DNA of 64,000 nt from Methanobacteriota archaeon (lineage in GTDB: Archaea; Halobacteriota; Methanomicrobia; Methanomicrobiales; Methanocorpusculaceae): the NCBI GenBank assembly GCA_023396065.1, contig JAEWXF010000008.1:26139-90138 (forward strand). The letters run 5' to 3'. Below, in pieces: positions 50,305 through 59,660 of the stretch; the stretch's first letter is position 1; each line of letters starts with the position of its first letter. The notes under the pieces were generated by a model. It was not told where the DNA came from. It saw nothing but the letters and a program-made list of their open reading frames with translations, and did not search any database. The position numbers and the translations under genes were made by a program.

Positions 50305-50784
50305 ATGGATGATATATCAGTATATTTCAGTGAACTGGAAAATGAATCTCTTGACGCCCGTCATGCAGCAGTAGAAAAAATCGCCGCGTCCGGCAAACAG
50401 CAGCCGGAACGCATCGTCCCGATCGTCATTGCCGAACTCCGGAACGCGGGAGTTGATACCCGCTGGTATCTGGGCAGATCCCTGATTCACATGGGTCCGG
50501 GAATCATTCCTACTCTCCTTGAGTACTCGGAGATGGAGCAGGACATGGACATTCAGAAGTACTTCGGTGCGGTCCTCGCCGCATTCGGTGAGACTGCTGT
50601 TGCGTCCCTTGTCAGTGTTTTCGGGTCACAGAATCCGACCACCCGGGGTATGGCCTCTGCGGCTCTGGAACGTATCGGCCAGCCTGCCGTCCCGGCACTG
50701 ATCGAAGCTGCTTCGGGGGACGATACCCAGATAAAAACCTGTGCGGAACTCACCCTTACCCGGCTCAACGTCTTTGAGTATTAA
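50305..50784 (+). CDS. HEAT-repeat protein
   Basis: 159 aa made of about four helical HEAT repeats (SLDARHAAVEKIAASG; GVDTRWYLGRSLIHMGPGI; YFGAVLAAFGETAVASLV; TTRGMASAALERIGQPAVPALI), similar to PBS-lyase HEAT proteins that serve as adaptors. The lyase residues needed for bilin binding are not expected here. It lies between MscS (2 nt) and the PolD large subunit (9 nt). The binding partner is unknown. Confidence 0.82.
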   Translation: MDDISVYFSELENESLDARHAAVEKIAASGKQQPERIVPIVIAELRNAGVDTRWYLGRSLIHMGPGIIPTLLEYSEMEQDMDIQKYFGAVLAAFGETAVASLVSVFGSQNPTTRGMASAALERIGQPAVPALIEAASGDDTQIKTCAELTLTRLNVFEY

Positions 50785-50793
50785 TTTTCCACC

Positions 50794-53700
50794 ATGGCAG
50801 AACTCGTTACCTCTCCAAAATACCGCGCCTATCTGGATCACTTAATCAGTGAACTTGACCGGGCCATGGAGATAGCGACCGCTGCAAAACGTCAGGGATA
50901 TGATCCCAGGCCCGAGATTGAGATTCCGATTGCCAGTGATCTTGCCGGACGTGTTGAAGCACTGCTGAACTATACCGGTGTTGCCGACCGTATTCGTGAA
51001 CTTGAAGAACAGATGAGCCGTGAAGAGGCGTCGCTGAAGATCGGTGACGCCTTTGTGGCCCGGCAGTTCGGGGAGACAACCCGTGAGGAGATTCTGGACC
51101 ACGCAATCCGTGCGTCGATGGCTCTGCTGACCGAAGGTGTGGTGGCCGCACCAACAGAGGGTATCGGAAAGGTCGGGATTAAGAAAAATGATGACGGTAC
51201 TGAGTATCTGGTGATTTACTATGCAGGTCCGATCCGTTCGGCCGGCGGAACAGCACAGGCACTGTCCGTTCTTGTCGGGGATTACGTTCGCCGCCTTCTC
51301 AATCTCGACCGGTACAAGCCCCGTGAGGAAGAAATTGAACGCTACGTTGAGGAGCTGAAGCAGTACAACGCGATTCAGAGTATGCAGTATCTCCCCAAAG
51401 ATGACGATATCCGGCTGATTATCCGCAACTGTCCGGTGTGTATCGACGGGGAACCGACGGAGAAAGAGGAGATATCGGGACACCGGAATCTGGAACGGGT
51501 TGAGACGAACGTTGTCCGGGGCGGTATGTGTCTGGTGATTGCGGAGGGTATCGGTCTGAAAGCACCGAAGATTCAGAAAAATGTGGCCAAGATGCATCTC
51601 GACGGCTGGGAATGGCTGGAGACGCTGATCTCGGGCGCGGCCCCGTCCTCGGATGAGGAGGAGGAGCCGGGTATTCATCCGAAAGACAAGTACATGCGGG
51701 ATATGCTTGCCGGCCGGCCGCCGTTTTCGTATCCGATGCGAAAAGGCGGGTTCCGGCTCCGTCTTGGCCGGGGCCGCAATACCGGACTTGCCACCTGCGG
51801 ATTTAACCCGGCAACACTGCATGTTCTGGATGATTATCTTGCGGTCGGTACGCAGATGAAGGTGGAACGGCCGGGCAAGGCCTGCGGTGTTGTTCCCTGC
51901 GATTCGATTGAGGGACCGACGGTCCGCCTGACGTCGGGTGAGATACGGCGTATCGATACGCTTGCGGAGGCGAACCGGTATGTGGACGCGGGGGAGATTG
52001 AGTACATTCTGGATGTCGGCGAGATTCTGATTTCGTACGGCGAGTTTCTGGAAAATAACCATGTGCTTGCACCGCCGAGTTACTGTGAAGAGTGGTGGCG
52101 GCTGGAAGGCGGCCCCCGTCATCCGGAGAGCGAGGCGGAGGCGCTGGAGTTTGTGGCGGCGGGAGCATACCTGCACCCGGAGTATACCTGGTTCTGGGAT
52201 GACTGTACCGGTGAGCAGATCCGGTTCCTTTCTGATGCGGTGTCGAAAACTGGGTCGGTCCGGGACGGTTCCCTCTATGTTCCGGCAGATCCTGAGGTGA
52301 AGGCGGTGCTTGAGGAGCTGCTGGTTCCGCATACGGTGGAGAACGGGATGTATGTTGTCCGGACGCCGCTGGTTCTGATCTCCGGACTCGGTCTGACGTA
52401 TGATCTTTCCCGGAATGCGAACTGGGCGACGCTGCCTGAATGTTCGAACGGGCTGGTGATGGCCCAGCATCTTTCCGGTATCCGGATGCGGTCAAAGGCA
52501 GGGACACGTATCGGCGGGAGAATGGGGAGGCCGGGCAAGTCTGCTCCCCGGAAAATGAAGCCGCCGGTTCATGTTCTGTTTCCGATCGGCGAGTCCGGGG
52601 GGATGAAGCGTTCGATTGATAACGCGGCGAAGTTCTGTAAGGCGGATCTGTCCGGGACGGTGTTTTCGGGAACTGCGGTGACGAGCGGTCAGGTGGAGGG
52701 AATGATTCATGTGGAGACGGGTGAACGGCGGTGTCCGTCCTGCGGGACGGTGACGTTCAAGTGTAAGTGTCCGTCCTGCGGCGCCCACACGAATGCGGTT
52801 TTCCGGTGTCCGCGATGCGGGACGGTTGCTTCTCCGGACGCGGAGGTGTGTCCGAAATGCGGCGCGCCGGTGGTCTGCCAGAAAGATACGGTGATGAGTC
52901 TGCGTCAGGAGTATGATGCGGCGCTGGAGAAGACCGGGGTGTCGGGTACGGAGATTCCCGAGCTGAAAGGGGTTCGCGGGTTAATTTCCCGGGAACGGTG
53001 TGTGGAGCCGCTGGAGAAGGGGATTCTCCGGGCAAAGTATGAGGTGTATGTGTTCCGCGACGGGACGGTCCGGTATGATATGATTGATCTGCCGCTGACA
53101 CATTTCCGTCCGGCGGAGATTGCGGTAACGGTTGAGAAGCTCCGGGCGATCGGGTATACGAAAGATATGCACGGCGAGGAGCTGGTCTCGCCGGATCAGC
53201 TGGTGGAGCTTCTGCCGCAGGATATTCTGGTGTCCGAGGACTGCGGGGAGTATCTTGTCCGTGTTGCGAAGTATATTGATGAGATGCTGGTGAGGCTCTA
53301 TGGTCTTGAGCCGTTTTACCGGGCGGAAGTTCCGGAGGATCTCGTCGGCCAGCTGATTCTGGGTCTTGCCCCGCACACGAGTGCTGGTGTTCTCTGCCGG
53401 CTGATCGGGTTTACGAAGGCGAAGGCCGGGTATGCTCATCCGTTTTATCATGCGGCGAAGCGGCGGAACTGTGACGGTGATGAGGACTGTGTGATGCTGC
53501 TGATGGACGGGCTGGTGAACTTTTCCCGGTCGTTTTTGCCGAGTACGCGGGGAGGGACGATGGATGCCCCGCTGGTTCTTACAACGACGCTGAATCCGAA
53601 GGAGGTGGATAAGGAGACGCTGAACGTTGATGTGATGGATCATTATCCGCTTGAGGTGTATGAGGCGTGCCTGACCTATACGCCGCCGAAGAATCTGGAG

Positions 53701-54228
53701 AAGATTGTGGATCATGTGGAGAGCCGTCTTGAGACGCCAGGGCAGTTTGAGGGTTTTTCGTTTACGCATGATACCCGGGATATTTCGGAGGGGCCGCTGG
53801 ATACGATGTATACGAATCCTATTCTGAAGGGGACGACGGATAAGATTAAGGCGGAGCTTGCTCTGGCGGATCGTATCCGGGCGGTGGAGACGGATGATCT
53901 GGCGGAACGGATTATTAACAGTCATCTGATGCCGGATATGATTGGTAATCTGCGTTCGTTTTCGAAGCAGTCGTTCCGCTGTCCGAAGTGTAAGGCGAGC
54001 TACCGCAGGATTCCGGTTTCCGGGAAGTGTCCGAGGTGCGGTTCGGTGGTGAAGGCGACGATGCATAAGGGGAATGTGACGAAGTATCTGGAGATTGCGA
54101 AGTATATGGCCGAGCATTACTCGCTGTCCGAGTATACGAACCAGAGGATTCAGGTGACGGAGATGAATATCTGGTCTACGTTTGGTCAGGAGGAAAAGAC
54201 GCAGATGGATCTGTCGGACTTTTTCTAA
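50794..54228 (+). CDS. polC: DNA polymerase D large catalytic subunit DP2
   Basis: 1144 aa, full length and without an intein. DP2 is the polymerase subunit of the euryarchaeal replicase PolD, working with the proofreading DP1 subunit. N-terminal block MAELVTSPKYRAYLDHLISE; active-site loop NCDGDEDCVMLLMDGL (residues about 891-907) with the catalytic aspartates; PSTRGGTMDAPLVLTT next to it. Two zinc-ribbon regions: CPSCGTVTFKCKCPSC with CPRCG and CPKCG (about 648-690) and CPKC...KCPRCG near 1062-1085. The last residues QMDLSDFF form a PCNA-binding PIP box. It is in an operon-like run after MscS and HEAT genes. Confidence 0.98.
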   Translation: MAELVTSPKYRAYLDHLISELDRAMEIATAAKRQGYDPRPEIEIPIASDLAGRVEALLNYTGVADRIRELEEQMSREEASLKIGDAFVARQFGETTREEILDHAIRASMALLTEGVVAAPTEGIGKVGIKKNDDGTEYLVIYYAGPIRSAGGTAQALSVLVGDYVRRLLNLDRYKPREEEIERYVEELKQYNAIQSMQYLPKDDDIRLIIRNCPVCIDGEPTEKEEISGHRNLERVETNVVRGGMCLVIAEGIGLKAPKIQKNVAKMHLDGWEWLETLISGAAPSSDEEEEPGIHPKDKYMRDMLAGRPPFSYPMRKGGFRLRLGRGRNTGLATCGFNPATLHVLDDYLAVGTQMKVERPGKACGVVPCDSIEGPTVRLTSGEIRRIDTLAEANRYVDAGEIEYILDVGEILISYGEFLENNHVLAPPSYCEEWWRLEGGPRHPESEAEALEFVAAGAYLHPEYTWFWDDCTGEQIRFLSDAVSKTGSVRDGSLYVPADPEVKAVLEELLVPHTVENGMYVVRTPLVLISGLGLTYDLSRNANWATLPECSNGLVMAQHLSGIRMRSKAGTRIGGRMGRPGKSAPRKMKPPVHVLFPIGESGGMKRSIDNAAKFCKADLSGTVFSGTAVTSGQVEGMIHVETGERRCPSCGTVTFKCKCPSCGAHTNAVFRCPRCGTVASPDAEVCPKCGAPVVCQKDTVMSLRQEYDAALEKTGVSGTEIPELKGVRGLISRERCVEPLEKGILRAKYEVYVFRDGTVRYDMIDLPLTHFRPAEIAVTVEKLRAIGYTKDMHGEELVSPDQLVELLPQDILVSEDCGEYLVRVAKYIDEMLVRLYGLEPFYRAEVPEDLVGQLILGLAPHTSAGVLCRLIGFTKAKAGYAHPFYHAAKRRNCDGDEDCVMLLMDGLVNFSRSFLPSTRGGTMDAPLVLTTTLNPKEVDKETLNVDVMDHYPLEVYEACLTYTPPKNLEKIVDHVESRLETPGQFEGFSFTHDTRDISEGPLDTMYTNPILKGTTDKIKAELALADRIRAVETDDLAERIINSHLMPDMIGNLRSFSKQSFRCPKCKASYRRIPVSGKCPRCGSVVKATMHKGNVTKYLEIAKYMAEHYSLSEYTNQRIQVTEMNIWSTFGQEEKTQMDLSDFF

Positions 54229-54540
54229 GGGGTGTCTCCTCCTCAGAATGGTCTGTAAGTCACACTATCATGATATCATTGTTGTTGTACGGGAAAAATG
54301 AGTGAAACTTCATCCGACGATTCGCGGTGCTGGCGGTCTTCTATTGAGGTCAATGGACGCGATATGAGGCCGTATTCTTGGGAATCCGACCCCGTGTATC
54401 TCCGAAATATCCGCAATTTCTTGGAAATCTGGGCGGGATTTTCAATTTGGGGCTGGAATGAGGTTATTTTTCGGGGGTGTCCTCCCTTCCGGGACCTGGA
54501 ATTTTTCCGTTTGTTGCAAAGCTTGATGTTTTCCCACATC
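54229..54540. other. Region between PolD and tRNA-Leu with a doubtful small ORF
   Basis: About 310 bp. A plus-strand frame of 81 codons (54298-54543, starting MSETSSDDSRCWRSS) overlaps the promoter of the tRNA gene. It has no recognised domain and may be spurious. A short palindrome TATCATGATA lies at 54266-54275. Confidence 0.3.
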
Positions 54541-54549
54541 TAATATACT
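54541..54549 (+). promoter_or_regulatory. TATA box of tRNA-Leu
   Basis: TAATATACT lies 14-22 bp before the mature tRNA, allowing a short 5' leader. Confidence 0.5.
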
Positions 54550-54562
54550 ATCCTCGTTTAGC

Positions 54563-54644
54563 GCGGGGGTATCCAAGTGGCCAACGGAGGCCGACTCAAG
54601 ATCGGCTCTCAAGGAGTTCGCGGGTTCGAATCCCTCCCCCCGCA
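54563..54644 (+). tRNA. tRNA-Leu (anticodon CAA)
   Basis: 82 nt, class II. Acceptor GCGGGGG pairs with CCCCCGC and A is the discriminator base. D arm with GTGGCCAACGG; anticodon arm GCCGA-CTCAAGA-TCGGC gives anticodon CAA; a long variable arm is present; T loop is GGTTCGAATCC. CCA is not encoded and there is no intron. One T-stem position looks mismatched. It reads UUG codons. Confidence 0.95.
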
Positions 54645-54700
54645 TCTGTTTTTATCCTGAACCGTTGTTTTATCTGGGTTCCCGTTGAGTATACTGTAGT

Positions 54701-55294
54701 ATGACTGCCCGGGTGCTTGCAATTTCTACCTCTCCCCGTCGTCACGGGAACTCTGAGGATGCCCTTGATCTGGTTCTCGGATATTTTGGTCCGGACCGGT
54801 TTTCGGTGGAGAAGGTGCTGCTGAATGATCTTTCTGTTGCTCCGTGTAAGGGATGCGGTGCCTGCGAGAAGCTGGGCCGCTGTATTCAGGAGGATGATTT
54901 TCAGGATCTCGCGGCGAAGATTCGTGCGGCGGATGTTTTGATTCTTGCATCACCCGTGTACTCGCTGTCGGTCTGTGCGCAGGCGAAGGCGCTGATCGAC
55001 CGCTGTCAGGTGTTCTGGTCGCAGAAGTATGTTCTGAAGACCTTTACGACTCCTCCCGGGAGACGGTTCGGGATGTTTCTTGCGACGGCGGGGCAGTCAC
55101 GCGGGAATGTGTTTGATCATGCGGTGCCTGTTGCCCGATTCCTTTTTGATGTTTCAGGCATAACATCGAAGGATACGCATCTTCTCCTGCTCAGCGGTGT
55201 GGATCATAAGGGAGATTTTCTCAGGATTCCTGAGGCGGTCGCGAAGGCGGAGGATGCTGCGGCATCGTTTGTGGAGAGTCTGGAGTTTGTATGA
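54701..55294 (+). CDS. Iron-sulfur flavoprotein-like reductase, copy 1
   Basis: 197 aa. FMN phosphate loop STSPRRHGNSED, cluster motif CKGCGACEKLGRC (CxxCxxCxxxxxC, the compact Isf site) and the flavin segment ASPVYSLSVCAQAKALIDRCQ. Isf proteins pass electrons from ferredoxin to O2, peroxide or other acceptors in methanogens. Its gene overlaps the next paralog by 4 nt. A paralog without the full Cys set is at 1298. Confidence 0.88.
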   Translation: MTARVLAISTSPRRHGNSEDALDLVLGYFGPDRFSVEKVLLNDLSVAPCKGCGACEKLGRCIQEDDFQDLAAKIRAADVLILASPVYSLSVCAQAKALIDRCQVFWSQKYVLKTFTTPPGRRFGMFLATAGQSRGNVFDHAVPVARFLFDVSGITSKDTHLLLLSGVDHKGDFLRIPEAVAKAEDAAASFVESLEFV

Positions 55295-55875
55295 CGCGAA
55301 TTGTTGCAATAAACGGAAGTCCGCGAAAGCGGGGGAATACGGATACTGTTCTGGATGCGTTTCTTCGCGGTGCGGAGGAGGCAGGGGCCTTTGTGTCGAA
55401 GCAGTATCTGGTGGATATTGATCATAAAAACTGCAAAGGATGTAATGCCTGCCACCGGAACGGAAAATGTGTGATTACCGATGATCTGACGCCGGTGTTT
55501 GCGGAGGTGCTTGCGGCGGATGTTCTGGTTCTGGCCTCTCCGATTTATTCGATGACGGTGACGGCGGAGATGAAGTCGTTTATTGACCGGGGTCAGTTTC
55601 TCTGGGCACAGAAGTTCGTGACGAAGACGCTTGCGTTTTCTCAGGAGCATCTGGCATCGCATACGGGTGTGTTTCTCGGGACGTCGGGACAGGCGATTCC
55701 GCATATTTTTGATGCGGCATTCCCGGTAGTCCGCGCGTTTTTCAATGATGCCGGCTTTTCGTATACGGAGAATGTTCTGTTTCCCGGCATGGACAGCCGG
55801 GGCGGGGTAAAGGGCTGGCCCGAGTCGGTTGCGGAGGCACAATCCGAAGGAAAACGGATCGCGAAGCTGATCTGA
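55291..55875 (+). CDS. Iron-sulfur flavoprotein-like reductase, copy 2
   Basis: 194 aa, arranged as its neighbour: AINGSPRKRGNTDT, the cluster motif CKGCNACHRNGKC, ASPIYSMTVTAEMKSFIDRGQFLW and GTSGQAIPHIFDAAFPVV. It begins 4 nt inside the previous gene (ATGA), so the two are translated together and could form a heterodimer. The physiological acceptor is unknown. Confidence 0.88.
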   Translation: MTRIVAINGSPRKRGNTDTVLDAFLRGAEEAGAFVSKQYLVDIDHKNCKGCNACHRNGKCVITDDLTPVFAEVLAADVLVLASPIYSMTVTAEMKSFIDRGQFLWAQKFVTKTLAFSQEHLASHTGVFLGTSGQAIPHIFDAAFPVVRAFFNDAGFSYTENVLFPGMDSRGGVKGWPESVAEAQSEGKRIAKLI

Positions 55876-55880
55876 TTTCT

Positions 55881-56579
55881 TTAACCGTTCTCCTGTATCC
55901 AGCTGTGCAGAACCTCCAGCTGCTGCGGTGTATGGAACCAGTGTTCCCCGTCTTTCATAATCGTCAGATGACAGCAGAACCGTCTGGAAAACTCATCGAC
56001 AACGCGGAATCCGGTCAGAGCGTCATTTCCTGCATATAATATCCAGGTCGGGTTTTTCCACGCGGTAACCGGATGATTTCGTACATACGTCAGATATTCC
56101 CATGACAGCATCTGTCCGGATGCGGTCGGGATTGTTTGTTCCCTCTCCAGCTGTGCTTCAGTTACCCCCGCCTGCCTCATCATATCCTGTATCATCCGGT
56201 TCATATCCAGAATTGGCGAAACAAACAGACAGCGCTCCAGTGACTCCTCCGCAAAGGCCAGCAGAGAAAACCATGCACCAATACTGTTGGCGAACACTGC
56301 GGTCGTATGCCATCCGGATTTTGCATACCCGAGAACTGATCTCAGCTCCGGGACCACATCCCACGGTGTAAACGCCTCTGCTTCATCCCGCCGTTCGCCG
56401 TGTCCCGGCAGATCCGGACTCAGCACCTGCCACCCCCTGCGGCAGACAATTTTGCTGAACGCCTCCGCCTCTTCTTTGCAGCCGTGCAGGCCGTGAACAA
56501 AGATATAGAGTTTTTCCGCAGGCTCACCCCAAAGGACAGCCGGAATTTTTCCAATTTTTATCTGTTTTATCTCTCTCAT
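55881..56579 (-). CDS. Alpha/beta hydrolase
   Basis: 232 aa. An HG oxyanion motif (IFVHGLHGCKEEAEAF), PDLPGHGERRDE, the nucleophile elbow ANSIGAWFSLLAF (Ser in A-x-S-x-G), an acid region (AGNDALTGFRV) and the final His (DGEHWFHTPQQL). It is like archaeal/bacterial serine esterases of unclear substrate. ATG 56579 overlaps the truA stop (ATGA) and has GAGAAGGGA before it; the ATG at 56630 would run far into truA. Third gene of the PHP-truA operon. Confidence 0.85.
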   Translation of the reverse strand: MREIKQIKIGKIPAVLWGEPAEKLYIFVHGLHGCKEEAEAFSKIVCRRGWQVLSPDLPGHGERRDEAEAFTPWDVVPELRSVLGYAKSGWHTTAVFANSIGAWFSLLAFAEESLERCLFVSPILDMNRMIQDMMRQAGVTEAQLEREQTIPTASGQMLSWEYLTYVRNHPVTAWKNPTWILYAGNDALTGFRVVDEFSRRFCCHLTIMKDGEHWFHTPQQLEVLHSWIQENG

Positions 56580-57430
56580 TCCCTTCTCTTCCGGATGTCC
56601 GGATACTCCCGGACCAGTCTCTGTCTCCACATCTTTTCCGGCTCCTCCTCCATCAGTGCCTCAACAACATGCATCTGTGCCCGGGCGGCGGCGGATTCCC
56701 GTCCCAGAAACCGCATCGTCTCCCGTGCCTGCCGCATCGGGGTAAACACAACATCACACTCCGCATCCCAGAAAATCAGTGCCTCTGCCGGTGCCGGATG
56801 TACCCGGTTTCCCGGTTTGTTCAGCAGCTCGTCCACGATTTCCGGCTCTGCAACACCGCATCCCACCGAAGCGAGAACACCCGCCATCCCCCGCACCATA
56901 TTCCAGAGAAAACTTTTCGCCGTAACCTCAAAGACCGGGCACCCGTCCGCCCCGGCAAACACCACTGCACGGCTGACTGTTCGTACCGGATCACGTCCCG
57001 GCTCCATCTTCGCCATCCGTGTGAAATCATGAACCCCGACAAACCTCTCTGCCGCAGCATTCATCTGCTGCATATCCAGGGAATAGGGAAAGTAATACCG
57101 GTACGTCCGTGCTGTCACCGCATACCGCGGATAAAAGTCCGGCGAAACCTCAGCCGCCCCGAGGCACCAGATATCATCCGGCAGCCAGAAGTTCAGCGCA
57201 TCAACCGCCTTCTCCGGGTACTCGGTTGTAATGGAGACAACCTGCCTTCGTGCCGACACCCCCTTGTCCGTCCGGCCTGATATGCGGAAATGTGCCTCGG
57301 CAGAGGTAGAGAAAAGTCCGAGACCGATTCCCGCTCCGACAAACTCCCCTTCAACGGTTCGCTTCTCCGGCTGTGCCTGGGACCCGGCAAAGCCGTCCCC
57401 CTTATACCCCACAAGAAATGCCAGCTTCAT
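56576..57430 (-). CDS. truA: tRNA pseudouridine(38-40) synthase TruA
   Basis: 284 aa. It isomerises uridine at positions 38-40 of the anticodon stem-loop. The catalytic Asp is in SGRTDKGVSARRQVV; other blocks are FWLPDDI (NxxLP-type), YRYYFPYSLD, VGVHDFTRMAKME and SFLWNMVRGMAGVLASVG. The length is typical. Start overlaps the PHP gene stop by 4 nt, and its stop overlaps the hydrolase start, so the three genes are coupled. Confidence 0.97.
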   Translation of the reverse strand: MKLAFLVGYKGDGFAGSQAQPEKRTVEGEFVGAGIGLGLFSTSAEAHFRISGRTDKGVSARRQVVSITTEYPEKAVDALNFWLPDDIWCLGAAEVSPDFYPRYAVTARTYRYYFPYSLDMQQMNAAAERFVGVHDFTRMAKMEPGRDPVRTVSRAVVFAGADGCPVFEVTAKSFLWNMVRGMAGVLASVGCGVAEPEIVDELLNKPGNRVHPAPAEALIFWDAECDVVFTPMRQARETMRFLGRESAAARAQMHVVEALMEEEPEKMWRQRLVREYPDIRKRRE

Positions 57431-58146
57431 TTTTTCCGGTGGAAAATTCTCCGCCGGGGACGGTGACGGAACGCAGGAACCCGCCTGCGTACCTTCCGCA
57501 CCGTATTATTCCAGGACTGACGGGTGTAGGTACGAAGCGGCGTTTTCCGGCACATACTTTTGATATGTCCCTCCCTGATTGCCGCAAGAACCGCATCCAC
57601 AGACCGTTCACTGCATTCAATCTCCGTAACCCCGAACCCGACAAACCTGCAGTTATGCGCATCCGACCCGGCGGTCAGCGGCTTATGGTATTTCTTCGCC
57701 TCTTTTACCGCCCGCTGATTCGCCGTCCCGATAATATACCGGCTGTTAAACGCCTCAATCGCATCAGCCGCCTTCAGTGCCTCCTTACAGCGGAGTCCTA
57801 CCCCGTGCCGCCACCGGTGAAACGGATGCGGCACAATCGTTACGGCCCCTTCCGCCTTTGCTGCGGCAATCGTCTTCAGTACATCCTCTTTGGGAGGGAA
57901 CACCTTCGTCGTTCCCAGAACCAGCAGATGCCCCTGTTTCGTGGAGACCTCAATTCCCGGAATAATCAGAATACCCGGATTGTCCTGCCTGAGTGCGTGG
58001 AGAGCCCCATCTGTTGTATCGTGATCGGTGATCGCAACAGCATCAAGGCCGGCAGCCTTTGCTGCGGCAATCACCTCTTCAACCGGGCTTTCCCCGTCCC
58101 GTGACGCATTGGTATGGACGTGCAGATCACATTTGAGCAGAACCAT
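57427..58146 (-). CDS. PHP-domain phosphoesterase
   Basis: 239 aa. The metal-binding PHP motifs are complete: CDLHVHTNAS, ITDHDTTDG, IPGIEVST, PHPFHRWRHG and GSDAHNCRF. It is like the TrpH/YciV group, which hydrolyses 3',5'-nucleotide bisphosphates and short RNA or DNA ends. The last 30 residues are very basic (RKVRRRVPAFRHRPRRRIF). First gene of the operon with truA. Its promoter is divergent from the DHPS-like gene (44 bp between starts). Confidence 0.92.
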   Translation of the reverse strand: MVLLKCDLHVHTNASRDGESPVEEVIAAAKAAGLDAVAITDHDTTDGALHALRQDNPGILIIPGIEVSTKQGHLLVLGTTKVFPPKEDVLKTIAAAKAEGAVTIVPHPFHRWRHGVGLRCKEALKAADAIEAFNSRYIIGTANQRAVKEAKKYHKPLTAGSDAHNCRFVGFGVTEIECSERSVDAVLAAIREGHIKSMCRKTPLRTYTRQSWNNTVRKVRRRVPAFRHRPRRRIFHRKK

Positions 58147-58190
58147 TGTAGTACTAAAATACTTACGATTTCATCCCTAATAAGGATACT
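58147..58190. promoter_or_regulatory. Overlapping divergent promoters
   Basis: Only 44 bp separate the two start codons. TATA-like TACTAAAATA (about 58151-58160) serves the plus strand and CCTTATTAGG (about 58177-58186, minus strand) serves the other, each about 30 bp from its start, so transcription in the two directions should compete. Confidence 0.45.
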
Positions 58191-59618
58191 ATGCAGGTTC
58201 TCTTTCCTACCGGTCACCAGAGTGAATCAATGCTCCGCGCGGCACTGTCCCGGGTAACGGAGTTTACCTACGAAATCGTTTCCGTCGGAGAAATCGCCTC
58301 ATTTCTTTCCCCGCAGATGCTGGAAAAGCTGATTCATGCCCATCCGTGTGACCTCGCCGTCGTCTCCGGCATGTGTACCGCAGACTTTTCCTCTGTGGAG
58401 AAAACAACCGGGACCCTCATCCGGCGAGGTACCCGCCATGCGGCCGACATGGGACTTGCCGTCCCGCTGATTCTCTCCTCGGGCCTTTCCCGGGACACAC
58501 CTGCGGATGACCTCCTTGCCGAGGAGCGGCGGGAACTGGCAAGAATCAAACTTCTGAATCTGGAAACCGCAGCCGATGCGGCATTTACTATCCGGGGGGT
58601 AAAGTTTGGCGGCGGGTCACGGATCAAAGTTGTTCATGAAATCATGGATGCCCACCGGCATCCCGATCTCCGGGACGCTGTTCTCCGGGCAATCGGGAAC
58701 GGGGCGGATGTTGTGGATCTCGGATTCGGTTTTGACGCTACTGTCCGGGACGTTCAGCGCTGTTTTGCCGACGTTGCCGATCTGCCGGTGCCGCTTTCGA
58801 TAGATACCATAGACCTGGATCTCATTCGTGCATCTCTCTTCCGTGCGGATCTCGTCATCTCCCTCACCTCAGAAACAATTCCTCTTCTCGCTTCTGATGT
58901 CCTGGCAGCGGGAGCCGCCGCAGTTCTGATTCCCGGAGCTGCCACTCTCGCCGATACTATCTCCCTCGCCCGGGAACATGGTCTTACCCGTATCCTGGCT
59001 GACCCGCTTCTTCAGCCTCCGCTCTCCGGCTTTGTCTCCTCACTAGCAGGGTATCTCCCCGATATCGGCTGCCCGAAGATTCTCGGCTGTGTCAATGTCG
59101 TGGAGATGACGGATGCGGACAGCCCCGGCATGTGTGCCCTTCTCGCCGCCGCCGCCGCCGAATCCGGTTCTGCCTGTGTCCTGATCTCAGAACATTCGGA
59201 TAAAACCCGGGGATCAACGCGGGAGATGCGGCGAGCCTGTGAAATGATGCTGCTCTCGCGGGGTCGTCCGTATCCGAAGGATGTGGGGGTGGACGTTCTG
59301 CTTCTCAAAGAAAAACGCAGGCGGCAGGAGCCGGAACTCTCGTATACGAATCTTGTCCATGCTCCGCATGCCCCGGACGATCTTTCGGCATATGATCCTG
59401 CGGGAAACTTCCGTATCGGCATTGAAGACGGATGCATTGTAGCAGTACGGCATAATCACGCAATTTCCGGAACCTCCTGGTATGATGTCTTTTCCGCTAT
59501 CCTTGCCGAAGAGGGTGTTTCCCTTCTGGATCACGCCGCATATCTGGGAAAAGAGTTGTACAAAGCAGAACTTGCTCTCCGGTACGGCAGAAGTTTTGAA
59601 CAGGACGGCGAGTTCTAG
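58191..59618 (+). CDS. Dihydropteroate synthase-like protein (TIGR00284 type)
   Basis: 475 aa. The middle holds the DHPS TIM-barrel strands: FGGGSRIKVVHEIMDAH, GADVVDLGFGFDAT, VPLSIDTIDLDLIRAS and ILADPLLQPP. N-terminal (to about 120) and C-terminal (about 330-475) domains are specific to the archaeal family: RGRPYPKDVGVDVLLLKEKR and NFRIGIEDGCIVAVRHN. In methanogens this group is a candidate for the pterin-condensing step of tetrahydromethanopterin synthesis, but the canonical substrate loop is altered. Activity is inferred from the family. Confidence 0.88.
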   Translation: MQVLFPTGHQSESMLRAALSRVTEFTYEIVSVGEIASFLSPQMLEKLIHAHPCDLAVVSGMCTADFSSVEKTTGTLIRRGTRHAADMGLAVPLILSSGLSRDTPADDLLAEERRELARIKLLNLETAADAAFTIRGVKFGGGSRIKVVHEIMDAHRHPDLRDAVLRAIGNGADVVDLGFGFDATVRDVQRCFADVADLPVPLSIDTIDLDLIRASLFRADLVISLTSETIPLLASDVLAAGAAAVLIPGAATLADTISLAREHGLTRILADPLLQPPLSGFVSSLAGYLPDIGCPKILGCVNVVEMTDADSPGMCALLAAAAAESGSACVLISEHSDKTRGSTREMRRACEMMLLSRGRPYPKDVGVDVLLLKEKRRRQEPELSYTNLVHAPHAPDDLSAYDPAGNFRIGIEDGCIVAVRHNHAISGTSWYDVFSAILAEEGVSLLDHAAYLGKELYKAELALRYGRSFEQDGEF

Positions 59619-59660
59619 ACTACTATTTATACCATCATCATCCCAATATCTGTTGATAGC

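Noticed and set aside
50794..54228. Possible intein in the PolD large subunit
   Set aside because: The 1144-residue frame runs through all conserved DP2 blocks without an insertion.
54298..54543. 81-codon frame before tRNA-Leu
   Set aside because: It overlaps the tRNA promoter, has no domain and competes with an equally long frame on the other strand; noted only as doubtful.
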